Source of the DNA: Ruminococcus sp.
GTDB taxonomy: Bacteria; Bacillota; Clostridia; Oscillospirales; Ruminococcaceae
Reading direction: 5' to 3'
Assembly (NCBI GenBank): GCA_017472145.1
Contig: JAFUQX010000009.1
Span: forward strand, 1-64,000
DNA length: 64,000 nt
A program made the position numbers and the translations under genes. Shown here one piece after another: positions 54,444-63,091 of the stretch. Numbering within the stretch: the first letter of the stretch is position 1; every line of letters begins with the position of its first letter. The notes under the pieces are model-generated. The model saw nothing but the letters and a program-made list of their open reading frames with translations, had not been told where the DNA came from and made no database searches.

Positions 54444-54829
54444 ATATTTTCCTCCATTCTATCTGCAAAGCATTCCTCCAGCAGCTCCCGGCTGCACGGA
54501 ATATACATATATTCCTCAAGCTGCGGCACATAGTCTGTACAGAGCCGCTCCGGCTCTCCGATGAGCAGCAGCTTTTTGCTTCTGGGGAGTTTCTTCAGGG
54601 CGTATTCCATCCGGGCGGCCGCTGATTTGTTTTCAGCCTTCCACGCCGCCTCCAATGCAGCGGCCGGATGACTTCGGGTATATTTCGCTCCGCCCGGCCG
54701 TTTTCCGCAATGCGCCTTCATGCGTGCAGACAGATCCGAAGTAATTCCGATATAGAGTGAATCATCCCGACAGCGGAGAATATAGACGTAATATTCCTTC
54801 TCCGGACGCTCTGCTGCTTCCCTGCTCAT
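54440..54829 (-). CDS. GIY-YIG endonuclease-fold protein
   Basis: 129 aa of the UPF0213/YhbQ group. The YYVYILRC and LYIGIT segments (near residues 13-28) form the GIY-YIG core, with Arg36 and the conserved acidic residue later. YhbQ-like proteins are small DNA-nicking enzymes of unclear role. It overlaps by four bases with both the debranching enzyme before it and the kinase after it. Confidence 0.88.
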   Translation of the reverse strand: MSREAAERPEKEYYVYILRCRDDSLYIGITSDLSARMKAHCGKRPGGAKYTRSHPAAALEAAWKAENKSAAARMEYALKKLPRSKKLLLIGEPERLCTDYVPQLEEYMYIPCSRELLEECFADRMEENM

Positions 54830-56913
54830 CCGCGGCGCTTACCGGTCAGAATGATGACGGTATACGGCTCGGCCACAACCAGATCCCCCGGTTTGTCGCC
54901 ATAACGGTTTCTGGTACAGGTATCCGTCAGCACGGTCCATTCGATCTGATCCGAATCCGGCAGCTGATAAGAAATGTCATGCGCATATACATTGCAGATC
55001 ATATAGATGAAGCAATCCTCATCTGTGCCATACTTCACATGATCCTCTGCAAAGAACGCAGCAATACAGTGAGACTTCTTATCCGGAAATGCAGCTGTGC
55101 CGCCCGGATAGCGGAAGGACAGCTCCGGATAACCTGTGCCGTTGCAGGCGCTATCGAAGGCCGTATTTCTCAGAACCGGATGCTCCTTGCGGAACCGGAT
55201 CATGGTACGGACAAATTCCAGCATATCCTTTTCCCGTTCCAGACCGCTCCAGTCGATCCAGGAAATGTGACTATCCTGACAATAGGCATTGTTGTTGCCA
55301 TACTGGGTGTTGCAGATTTCATCCCCGGCATACATCATCGGAACGCCCCTGCTCATCATCAGCAAAGCAAAGAGACTTTTCATCTTCCGACGGCGGATGT
55401 GGTGAATATGCCCGTCCGGAGTGAAGCCTTCCCAGCCGTTATTATAGCTGATGTTCCAGTTGTTGCCGTCCCGGTTCTGTTCACCATTGCTTTCATTATG
55501 CTTTTCATTGTAGGCCACCAGATCATACATGGTAAAACCATCGTGACAGGTCACAAAGTTGATCGAGCTCTGTGCACCGCAGGAAGCATACATATTCTCA
55601 GAGCCGGCGATACGGGCCATAAAGTCCGGAGCATACTCCGCATTGCCATTGATGAACTGACGCATAGCGTCACGATACTTGTCATTCCACTCCGACCAAC
55701 GGCCCCAGTGGTGGAAGCGGCCCGTCAGATAAAGCCCGGCTGCGTCCCACGGCTCGGCAATGAGAATGGCATCCTTCAGGCTCTCATCCTCGGCGATCTC
55801 ACGGGCCACCGGATTTTCCCAGTCCGGAACACCATCCACCCCACGCACCAGCATGGGTGCAAGGTCAAAACGGAAGCCGTCTACATGACACTCCTTGTGC
55901 CAGTAGCGCAGACTGTCCAGAATCAGTCGGCGTACTGCCGGATGATTGCACTTGAAGGTATTGCCGCAGCCGGAATAGTTGGTGTAGTGACCGTCCGGCT
56001 GAGTGATATAGTAAATCTCATTGTCAACACCCTGAAAGGAATAGCATCGATCCCGCTCCTCACCCTCGGCGGTATGATTGTACACAACATCCAGCAGCAC
56101 ACGGATTCCGGCCGCATGAAAGGCCTTGACCATTTCCTTGAATTCCTCCGTCTGCTTTCCGGCCATACCCGATGCAGCATAGCCAGCCTTGGGCGAAAAG
56201 AAATTCAGCGTGCTGTAACCCCAATAATTCAGGATACGCTTCTGGTTGTAAAAACGATTATATTCCATCTCATCAAACTCAAATACCGGCAGCAGCTCGA
56301 TACAGTTGATACCCAGGCTTTTGAGATAGGGAATCTTTTCCATAAGTCCAGCAAATGTACCCGGTGCAGAGCAGCCGGAGGATTCATGCATGGTCATGCT
56401 GCGAACATGCGCCTCATAGATGATGAGATCCTTCATCGGAATATCCGGATAGGTATCACCTTCCCAGTCAAAATGATCAGAAATCACACGGCCGCGGAAT
56501 TTACCGTCACGCTCCGGATCGATGGACATACACCAGCAGTTGCGGCCGGAAACGGACTTTGCATAGGGGTCAAGAACGACCTTCTCACGCTGATACCGCA
56601 GCTCACAACCCAGGTCATAATCTCCGTCAAAGCGGTAGCCGTATTCAAGGCCGTCCGGGTCGACCCCGGTAATATGCATGGCATATACATGCCCATCTTT
56701 CATTTCCTCCCGAAACGGAAGCTCCAGAGCCGGATGCTTCTCGCCCAAACGGAACAGAACCAGCGTACAGCTCCTTGCATGCTCGCTGTATACGGCAAAA
56801 TTGATACCCATCTCACCGTTTTCATTCGGACAGACCGTTGCCCCCAGACGGCTGCTGTCGCCTCTGGTGCAGAAAATATCGCTTTCTGAAATGCCACGAG
56901 AATTTATATTCAT
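54826..56913 (-). CDS. glgX: Glycogen debranching enzyme (isoamylase type)
   Basis: 695-aa GH13 enzyme with an N-terminal CBM48-like beta domain (about 20-120). The GH13 regions are present: DVVYNH (275-280), nucleophile Asp350 in GFRFDLA, acid Glu387 in AEPWD and Asp458 in CHDG. It cuts alpha-1,6 branches in glycogen. It is first in a tightly overlapping three-gene operon with the GIY-YIG protein and the kinase. Confidence 0.92.
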   Translation of the reverse strand: MNINSRGISESDIFCTRGDSSRLGATVCPNENGEMGINFAVYSEHARSCTLVLFRLGEKHPALELPFREEMKDGHVYAMHITGVDPDGLEYGYRFDGDYDLGCELRYQREKVVLDPYAKSVSGRNCWCMSIDPERDGKFRGRVISDHFDWEGDTYPDIPMKDLIIYEAHVRSMTMHESSGCSAPGTFAGLMEKIPYLKSLGINCIELLPVFEFDEMEYNRFYNQKRILNYWGYSTLNFFSPKAGYAASGMAGKQTEEFKEMVKAFHAAGIRVLLDVVYNHTAEGEERDRCYSFQGVDNEIYYITQPDGHYTNYSGCGNTFKCNHPAVRRLILDSLRYWHKECHVDGFRFDLAPMLVRGVDGVPDWENPVAREIAEDESLKDAILIAEPWDAAGLYLTGRFHHWGRWSEWNDKYRDAMRQFINGNAEYAPDFMARIAGSENMYASCGAQSSINFVTCHDGFTMYDLVAYNEKHNESNGEQNRDGNNWNISYNNGWEGFTPDGHIHHIRRRKMKSLFALLMMSRGVPMMYAGDEICNTQYGNNNAYCQDSHISWIDWSGLEREKDMLEFVRTMIRFRKEHPVLRNTAFDSACNGTGYPELSFRYPGGTAAFPDKKSHCIAAFFAEDHVKYGTDEDCFIYMICNVYAHDISYQLPDSDQIEWTVLTDTCTRNRYGDKPGDLVVAEPYTVIILTGKRRG

Positions 56914-56944
56914 TACAATAATCCCTCCCGAAAATTACTTATTT

Positions 56945-56974
56945 ATCATAGCATATACCCACATTGTCATTCAA
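56945..56974 (-). promoter_or_regulatory. Promoter of the glgX operon
   Basis: TTGAAT (56969-56974), 18 bases, TATGAT (56945-56950), minus strand. Confidence 0.5.
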
Positions 56975-57034
56975 TACCTTTTTCAATACGTTTTTTGAAA
57001 ATTCCTCGCCCCATGGAAAAGCCTGGCATAAAGC

Positions 57035-57063
57035 TTGACAAATTGGCGTTTTTTTGATAAAAT
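57035..57063 (+). promoter_or_regulatory. Promoter of the MBOAT operon
   Basis: TTGACA (57035-57040), 17 bases, TAAAAT (57058-57063). About 160 bases of leader lie between it and the ATG. Confidence 0.75.
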
Positions 57064-57100
57064 GGAGAAGTATATAAAATGGGTAAATTCAGCTTTGCTG

Positions 57101-57211
57101 ATAGGCCATACCGCACAAAGGCTGTGCGTCAGATGAAAACATATGACGTACAGAGCCGTCCAGCGGGCTTTGTAAGGTGTTGCCGATAATTGAAAAGGAG
57201 CGACCCGCTCC
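57101..57211 (+). ncRNA. Structured leader RNA of the MBOAT operon
   Basis: 57101-57112 pairs with 57176-57187 at 10 of 12 positions (including one wobble). Inside, ACAAAG (57115-57120) pairs with CTTTGT (57168-57173), and a 10-bp hairpin CTGTGCGTCA/TGACGTACAG (57122-57153, one wobble) stands before GCC/GGC (57155-57168). A separate GGAGCG/CGCTCC hairpin (57197-57211) lies near the ribosome site. The shape, a long stem around one or two hairpins, is like c-di-GMP-I (GEMM) riboswitches but the conserved core does not match. A riboswitch or thermosensor is possible; the class is not identified. Confidence 0.45.
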
Positions 57212-57227
57212 GGATTGGGGGATTTTC

Positions 57228-58637
57228 ATGGTATTCAGCAGTATCGATTTCATCTTTCGATTTCTGCCGCTTTTCCTGATCGGATATTACATAGCGCCGA
57301 AAAATTATAAGAATCTGATTCTTTTCATCGGCAGCCTGATTTTTTATGCGTGGGGAGAATCATCCTACCTGCTGCTTCTTTTATTCTCGCTGTTTGTGAA
57401 TTTCATTTTCGGTAAGCTCATTGCCGGACATGGACAACCGGATCAGACACAGCGCACACGAAAAATATTCCTTTGGATCACGCTGGCCTTTAACTTTGGT
57501 ATGCTTATCTTCTTCAAGTATACGAACTTCCTGATTGAAAATATCAATGTTCTGCTTTCCGGCCTGGATCTGGCTATTCCAAAGGTTACGGTGACCATGC
57601 CGCTGGGCATCAGCTTCTTCACCTTCCAGATCGTATCTTATATTGTAGATATCTATAGAAGGGAAAAGAAGCCGGCCAATAACATCGTAACACTGGGTAC
57701 ATATCTGTTTATGTTTCCGCATCTGGTTTCCGGCCCGATTTTTGAGTATAATGAAATTGCGGCGGAGCTTCGCTACCGGGAGGTTTCCATCACCAATATC
57801 GAAAAGGGACTGAAAACCTTTATCCTCGGTCTGGGCGCAAAGGCCATTCTGGCCAATCCCATGGGCACTCTGTGGGCTGGCATGTCCCGGTATGGCTATG
57901 AGAGCATTTCCAGTCCCTATGCATGGCTGGGTGCATTCGGCTACAGCTTTCAGATCTACTTCGATTTCTTCGGCTATTCGCTCATGGCCATCGGTCTGGG
58001 CACAATGCTGGGCTTTACCATCCCCAAGAATTTTGATAATCCATATATTTCCAGAAGTATGGGTGAATTCTGGCGCAGATGGCACATGACCCTGGGAAAA
58101 TGGTTCAAGAAATATATCTATTTTCCGCTGGGCGGAAGTCGGTGCAGCACACCCAAAATCATCCGCAACACCCTGATCGTATGGGCCTTTACAGGTCTGT
58201 GGCATGGTGCAAGCTGGAACTTTGTGCTGTGGGGGCTGATCTTCTTCGGATTGCTCATGCTGGAACGGTTCTGGCTTGGGAAATATCTGGAGCGGTACAA
58301 AATACTGGGACATGTTTATGTCTGCATTCTCATCCCTCTGACATGGGTGGTATTCGCCATGACAGATATGAGCGATCTGGGTCTCTATTTCTCCCGTCTG
58401 TTCCCCTTCGGCGGTTCACCTGATTTTGTGACCACGAAGGATTTCTGGAACGCTCTGGGCGATTACTGGTATCTGCTCATTGCATGTGTTGTGTTCAGCA
58501 CGGACTATCCGGAAAAGCTCTACAAGAAATATGAGGATCATATCATCACCAAGCTTGTGCTCCTTGTCATTTTCATTGTGAGCATGGTGCTTGTAAACAA
58601 GTCCTCCGGCAATCCGTTCCTGTATTTCGGATTCTGA
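57228..58637 (+). CDS. MBOAT O-acyltransferase (AlgI/DltB-like)
   Basis: 469-aa polytopic membrane protein. The start MVFSSIDFIF and WRRWHMTLGKW, with the catalytic His later in the MBOAT region (GLWHG), are the AlgI family pattern. It moves acetyl groups across the membrane for attachment to surface polysaccharide or peptidoglycan. Start by GGGGGA before the ATG at 57228; 17 codons of extension are in the leader. The SGNH protein 17 bases downstream should finish the acetyl transfer. Confidence 0.92.
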   Translation: MVFSSIDFIFRFLPLFLIGYYIAPKNYKNLILFIGSLIFYAWGESSYLLLLLFSLFVNFIFGKLIAGHGQPDQTQRTRKIFLWITLAFNFGMLIFFKYTNFLIENINVLLSGLDLAIPKVTVTMPLGISFFTFQIVSYIVDIYRREKKPANNIVTLGTYLFMFPHLVSGPIFEYNEIAAELRYREVSITNIEKGLKTFILGLGAKAILANPMGTLWAGMSRYGYESISSPYAWLGAFGYSFQIYFDFFGYSLMAIGLGTMLGFTIPKNFDNPYISRSMGEFWRRWHMTLGKWFKKYIYFPLGGSRCSTPKIIRNTLIVWAFTGLWHGASWNFVLWGLIFFGLLMLERFWLGKYLERYKILGHVYVCILIPLTWVVFAMTDMSDLGLYFSRLFPFGGSPDFVTTKDFWNALGDYWYLLIACVVFSTDYPEKLYKKYEDHIITKLVLLVIFIVSMVLVNKSSGNPFLYFGF

Positions 58638-58654
58638 CGGATGGGAGGTAGCAT

Positions 58655-59623
58655 ATGAATACATCATCTATTATAACAAAGCTGAAGGAGACAAAGCTCT
58701 TTCAGAAGCTCTCCGGACTGCACCCTTTCCGGAAGCTGGCGGAAACAGAGCGCTTCCAGAAGCTTTCACAGACCGCAGCAGGAAAATTCCTGACAGATTA
58801 TCCGCTTATGGTTTCGGTAATTGCAGCCTCGGTGGTACTCGGTATTATATTTGCGGTTCAAAAATATACCCCCGCACCAGAGGTAACGGATACACCCCCG
58901 GCTGTTACAACGACCCTTCCAGCTCAGACAACAACCACCGCACCACTGCATGCGGAAATTCCTTCCAGTGAGGCTACGACTGAGAAGACCATGACTGAGA
59001 CCAGACCGCCCCAAGCTGAGTTTGAAAGAGTGGAGGACAGCTATTTCAACGATGCACTGTTCATCGGAAACTCCCGTACAGTTGGTCTTTCCCTGTTCGG
59101 CTCCATGCCGGAGCAAACCACCTTCTATGCAACGGTAGGCATGAATATCTATGATCTGCTGGACTCCACGGCACAGATCCCCCCGGAGGAAGGCCCGGAA
59201 ATGTCCTTCAGTTCCCTGATGAACGGCCAGAAATTCGGCAAGATCTACATCATGCTGGGTATCAATGACCTGGGCACAGGCACATCTGAATCCTTTGCAG
59301 AGTATTATAAGAGTGTTCTCGATCAGATTCATCAGATGCAGCCGGAGGCTATCATCTACATCCAGAGCATTATCAATGTAGATGCAGCACGCGACGCACA
59401 GGGAGACTCCATCAACAACGCAAACATCAACGAAAAGAATGCGCTGCTTGCAGAGCTTGCAAATGATGACTACATCCACTACCTGAATGTAAATGAGGTT
59501 CTGGTAGATGAAAACGGCGCTCTGAATGCGGACTACACATCCGACGGCATCCATCTGGGCGGCGGCTCTCTCTCCATCTGGGAGGATTATCTCCGCTCTC
59601 ATGCGGTTGTGAAGGAATCATAA
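58655..59623 (+). CDS. Membrane-anchored SGNH hydrolase
   Basis: 322 aa. A cytoplasmic start of about 45 residues with a repeated KLxETxxFQKL pattern, one helix (about 48-68), a Thr/Pro-rich wall spacer (about 75-120), and an SGNH domain (130-320) with Ser140 (FIGNSRT), GIND and DGIHLG (Asp297, His300). It is the extracellular partner of the MBOAT transferase, as in other acetylation pairs. AGGAGGT... (GGGAGGTAGC) precedes the start. Confidence 0.88.
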   Translation: MNTSSIITKLKETKLFQKLSGLHPFRKLAETERFQKLSQTAAGKFLTDYPLMVSVIAASVVLGIIFAVQKYTPAPEVTDTPPAVTTTLPAQTTTTAPLHAEIPSSEATTEKTMTETRPPQAEFERVEDSYFNDALFIGNSRTVGLSLFGSMPEQTTFYATVGMNIYDLLDSTAQIPPEEGPEMSFSSLMNGQKFGKIYIMLGINDLGTGTSESFAEYYKSVLDQIHQMQPEAIIYIQSIINVDAARDAQGDSINNANINEKNALLAELANDDYIHYLNVNEVLVDENGALNADYTSDGIHLGGGSLSIWEDYLRSHAVVKES

Positions 59624-59680
59624 TAAAGCAACATAATGCGGACAGCCATTGATCGTCCGAAAATATCCACTTATCAAAAT

Positions 59681-59720
59681 AAGGGACTGCTGCAACATTT
59701 CAATTGCAGCAGTCCCTTTT
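59681..59720. terminator. Bidirectional terminator
   Basis: AAGGGACTGCTGCAA (59681-59695) pairs with TTGCAGCAGTCCCTT (59704-59718), T-run after it, between convergent genes. Confidence 0.85.
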
Positions 59721-59727
59721 CATTTAC

Positions 59728-60987
59728 TTATTCGGCCTGATAGATCACATATTCATGGAGCTTCCCATTCTGGTTTTCATCATAATAATACTCTGTAATT
59801 GTTTCTACCTCATCGGGGTGAACAGGCCTGCTGTAACAATACACACTGCCATTCCGTTCTTCAGAAGAGACGCCCCGGATGTATGCAAAATTCTGATACT
59901 GCGTGCGGCCTTCATCTGTCTGAATATTCTGAAGTATAGCGGAATCTGTAATCAGAACCGTGCCATCCTTCAGGCCAAAGGCAGTACCGCAGTGATATTC
60001 CGCAGAAGAATCGGACGTGTCGGAAATATAGACAGACAGGTCATCCAGAACATACAGATTGTGATCCGTCTCGATGACCATCGGCTCTGCGGCCGGCTCT
60101 GAAATGGGAATTTCTGCTGACCAGCTTCCAGCAAGTACCGGAGCCTGCCGGGCAAAGCCCTCAGCCATAGCCTCTTCAGTCAGCCTGTCAAACTCCATCT
60201 CCTGCCAGAGCTGTTTCCACTCACTGGTGGTCATATCCTCTGTGAAATACTGCGCACGCCAATCCTCCTGCAATGCGCAAAGCTTCTCATTGACTGCCTG
60301 TGCAGCTTCCTGTGTATAAACACCGGCCAGGTCTACGTTCAGCGTGGCTCCGGAGATATCTGACTCCACCAGATAATAGGTGAGATTGTAGACATTTTCC
60401 TCTGTATCTGATTTCCGGAAAGGCTCGCTCAGAAATCCGCTCTGACTGAGCTTCTTTTCTGTGCCATCCTCCAGGGTCAGCGTGAAATAGGGCAGCATGG
60501 CCATATCCTCGGTGAATACCGTGCCATCCTGAACTGTCATCTGCATGCTGAGCATGAGCGTATTGTGGTCATTATAGAGTCCCAGAAGCTCCACAGTGGC
60601 CGTATCAGTCCGGGTAAAGGTCACATCAGGGCAACTGTAATAGGACTCGATCCGGCCGATCTCCTCCGACTGCTCCAGGCCTACTCCGGGCAGGCTTTCC
60701 TCTGCATCCGCATCACGGATCTCTGCGCCGGATACAGCAGAGAAAAATTGCTCCATTTTTCCTGAAACGGCTCCGGCTGTCAGCGTACCTCCGGCAAGTA
60801 CAGCGGCAGCTGCTGCAATTCCAAAAAGACGATAAGACTGACGCCTTTTCTGTACCGGACGGATACCGGCCTGCTGCATGACACGATCTGCAACAGCTTT
60901 GCTGTTGATGGACTGCTCTCTGAGATCAGGCAGCTCCTGCAAATCCTCATTCCAATGGTCGAATATATCATAAAAGTTCCGTTTCAT
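59728..60987 (-). CDS. Anti-sigma factor, DUF4179 type
   Basis: 419 aa. A cytoplasmic N-terminus (1-50) that should hold the sigma factor, one helix (about 53-73) and a large outer domain with the DUF4179 pattern (about 75-200), then an unassigned region. Its gene overlaps the sigma gene by 20 bases on the same strand, the classic sigma/anti-sigma layout. The outer part probably senses an envelope signal. Confidence 0.85.
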   Translation of the reverse strand: MKRNFYDIFDHWNEDLQELPDLREQSINSKAVADRVMQQAGIRPVQKRRQSYRLFGIAAAAAVLAGGTLTAGAVSGKMEQFFSAVSGAEIRDADAEESLPGVGLEQSEEIGRIESYYSCPDVTFTRTDTATVELLGLYNDHNTLMLSMQMTVQDGTVFTEDMAMLPYFTLTLEDGTEKKLSQSGFLSEPFRKSDTEENVYNLTYYLVESDISGATLNVDLAGVYTQEAAQAVNEKLCALQEDWRAQYFTEDMTTSEWKQLWQEMEFDRLTEEAMAEGFARQAPVLAGSWSAEIPISEPAAEPMVIETDHNLYVLDDLSVYISDTSDSSAEYHCGTAFGLKDGTVLITDSAILQNIQTDEGRTQYQNFAYIRGVSSEERNGSVYCYSRPVHPDEVETITEYYYDENQNGKLHEYVIYQAE

Positions 60988-61522
60988 AGGTATAACCCCT
61001 TTCTATGAGAAGCTCCTTCAGCTTCTTTCTCGCCCGATGCAGCCGGACTTTCACGGCAGATCGGGTGAGCTGCATTTCCTCAGCGATCTCAGCGATCTGC
61101 TGATAGTAATAATAATGGCGTATAAGAACCTCACTGTCCTTTTCCGGCAGCTGCCGCATGGTGTCTCTCAGAGTCTCCGCAAGGAGCGTGTGCTCCACCT
61201 CCTCCTGAAGGTCGGCTGCTTCCATCAGCCCGGCTTCCTCCAGAGGAAGATTTTCCTTGTGAAGACGCATCCGGCTTCTCGCCCTGTTTCGGGCAATGGC
61301 TGCAAGATAGGGACGCACCTTTCCAGGCTTTAGTTTGTCCGCTGTCTGCCAGACGGCCAGAAACACATCTGCGGTCAGCTCCTCCACATCGTTCTCAGTC
61401 AGAACGCTCCGGGTAATGTTGCGAATAATCGTGCTCACATAGCCCATGTATATATCCATGAGCTTCTGTAGTCCTTCAGGACTTTGCTGCTGCAGCTGCT
61501 CGATGAGCCGGCTTTCCCGCAT
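60968..61522 (-). CDS. ECF-type RNA polymerase sigma factor
   Basis: 184 aa with sigma-70 regions 2 (about 22-90, DVEELTADVFLAVW) and 4 (about 120-178, IAEIAEEMQLTRSAVKVRLHRARKKL). It directs polymerase to ECF promoters when freed from the DUF4179 protein. AAGGAGGAATC precedes the ATG. A matching ECF promoter lies 45 bases upstream, so it should control its own operon. Confidence 0.92.
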   Translation of the reverse strand: MRESRLIEQLQQQSPEGLQKLMDIYMGYVSTIIRNITRSVLTENDVEELTADVFLAVWQTADKLKPGKVRPYLAAIARNRARSRMRLHKENLPLEEAGLMEAADLQEEVEHTLLAETLRDTMRQLPEKDSEVLIRHYYYYQQIAEIAEEMQLTRSAVKVRLHRARKKLKELLIERGYTYETELL

Positions 61523-61566
61523 AATAGATTCCTCCTTTTCTGTAATGTACGGCCGTCATCTATCAT

Positions 61567-61593
61567 AACGCATAAAACAGGTTAAAGGTTACA
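61567..61593 (-). promoter_or_regulatory. ECF-type promoter before the sigma gene
   Basis: On the minus strand TGTAACC (61587-61593), 16 bases, CGTT (61567-61570): the usual AAC/CGT form of ECF-controlled, often autoregulated, promoters. No sigma-A boxes are seen beside it. Confidence 0.7.
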
Positions 61594-61612
61594 TAAACGA
61601 TCATAATAAAGC

Positions 61613-61650
61613 CAAAGGACTGCTGCAAATCCTCGCAGCAGTCCTTTTGA
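61613..61650. terminator. Hairpin after the MATE gene
   Basis: CAAAGGACTGCTGC (61613-61626) pairs with GCAGCAGTCCTTTTG (61635-61649). It lies just past the MATE gene stop and before the ECF promoter. Confidence 0.75.
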
Positions 61651-61665
61651 ACGATCTTATTTAAT

Positions 61666-63051
61666 TTATGCGGCGGCCTGCGCCTTTTCCAGCTTCCGGA
61701 TATTTCTCAGCTCCAGAAGCATGAATGTCACTGTAGTGATCAAGGAAATGACATCTGCAGCCGGTGCTGCATAGAGAATGCCGTCAATACCAAACCACAG
61801 GGGCATGAGCAGCAGCAGCGGCAGCAGGAACAGAAACTGCCGGGTTAGGGACAGAAACACGCCCTTATAGGCCTTGCCGATGGAGGTGAAAAAGGTGGAT
61901 ACCACTGGTTGGAAAAAGTTGAAAATTACGCCAAACAAGTAGATCCGGAAGAATCTCACGCCGAATTCCACATAGGTCGCATCCCCATCTCCGAACAGCG
62001 CCAGAATCTGTGCCGGGAATATCTGAAACAGGATAAATGCAGCCACGGACAGCACACCACTAATGCCCAGGGTGAGCCACAATGCGCCCCGGACACGGTC
62101 ATATTGCTTGGCACCATAGTTATAGCTCTCAATAGGCTGACTGCCCTGTCCAAGGCCGATAATAAAGGAAAAGAACACCTGTGCCACCTTCATGACGATT
62201 CCGGCCGCCGCCAGAGCTGTGGTTGCACCATAAATGGAAAGCGCACCATACTTGTTCAGGAGCTGATTGATAACAACCTGCACCACCATCATAGCCAGCT
62301 GATTGAAGAAGGAGGCCATGCCCAGCATAGCTGTACGTTTCATGACAGACCACTCCGGGCGGAAATGACTCAGCTTCAGCTTTACTGTTTTAAACCTGCG
62401 CATGTACAAAACAACCACTATGGCCGAAGCGATCTGACCAATAACGGTTGCAATGGCTGCACCAGCCATACCCCAGCCAAAAACCAGGATAAACAGGGCA
62501 TCCAGTATTATGTTGATGACCGCACCCAACAGGTTGCAGATCATGGTCATCTGAGGGCTGCCATCAGCACGGATGAGATGTCCGCCGCCGGTAGTCAGAA
62601 TCAAAAAGGGAAAGCCAATAGCAGTAATACGCACATAGATCTCTGCATAGTCAAAGACCAGTCCATCCTCTGCACCGCAAAGATGCAGGATCTGGGGAAG
62701 AAACAGCTGCGACACAATACACAGCACCACACCGCTGAGAAAAAGCATGGTTGTCGAAGTGCCCACGAAATAGGCTGCACGCTTGGTATCGCCGCTTCCC
62801 ATAGATAAATTGAAGCAGGAGGCGCCGCCAATTCCGAAAAGCAGGGCCAGTGCAATACAGGAAGTCGTCAGCGGAAAGGCCACATTGGTGGCGGCGTTTC
62901 CATCCATGCCCACGACCTGTCCGATAAACAGCTGATCGATAATATTATAAAGTGCAGACACCAGCAGGGCAATGATGCTGGGTATGGCAAATTTACCCAT
63001 AAGGCTGCTGATTTTTTCAGTTCCAAGAAAAGAACGCTCTGTCTGTTCCAT
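61666..63051 (-). CDS. MATE-family efflux transporter (second)
   Basis: 461 aa, about twelve helices, of the MepA-like MATE group (start TEKISSLMGKFAIPSIIALLV). It exports drugs or metabolites using an ion gradient. It is only 40 bases after mutS2 and has no clear ribosome site (GGAAAAAT before the ATG), so it may depend on the mutS2 transcript. Confidence 0.92.
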   Translation of the reverse strand: MEQTERSFLGTEKISSLMGKFAIPSIIALLVSALYNIIDQLFIGQVVGMDGNAATNVAFPLTTSCIALALLFGIGGASCFNLSMGSGDTKRAAYFVGTSTTMLFLSGVVLCIVSQLFLPQILHLCGAEDGLVFDYAEIYVRITAIGFPFLILTTGGGHLIRADGSPQMTMICNLLGAVINIILDALFILVFGWGMAGAAIATVIGQIASAIVVVLYMRRFKTVKLKLSHFRPEWSVMKRTAMLGMASFFNQLAMMVVQVVINQLLNKYGALSIYGATTALAAAGIVMKVAQVFFSFIIGLGQGSQPIESYNYGAKQYDRVRGALWLTLGISGVLSVAAFILFQIFPAQILALFGDGDATYVEFGVRFFRIYLFGVIFNFFQPVVSTFFTSIGKAYKGVFLSLTRQFLFLLPLLLLMPLWFGIDGILYAAPAADVISLITTVTFMLLELRNIRKLEKAQAAA

Positions 63052-63091
63052 ATTTTTCCAACGCTCGCTTTCATCTAAAAATGTTTTGGAG

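Noticed and set aside
54757..56889. 710-codon plus-strand frame over glgX
   Set aside because: Antisense to a gene with all GH13 motifs; protein shows no domain.
57101..57187. Call of a c-di-GMP-I riboswitch
   Set aside because: The shape is similar but the conserved GCACAGGGCAAACC-type core is not present, so only an unassigned structured leader is reported.
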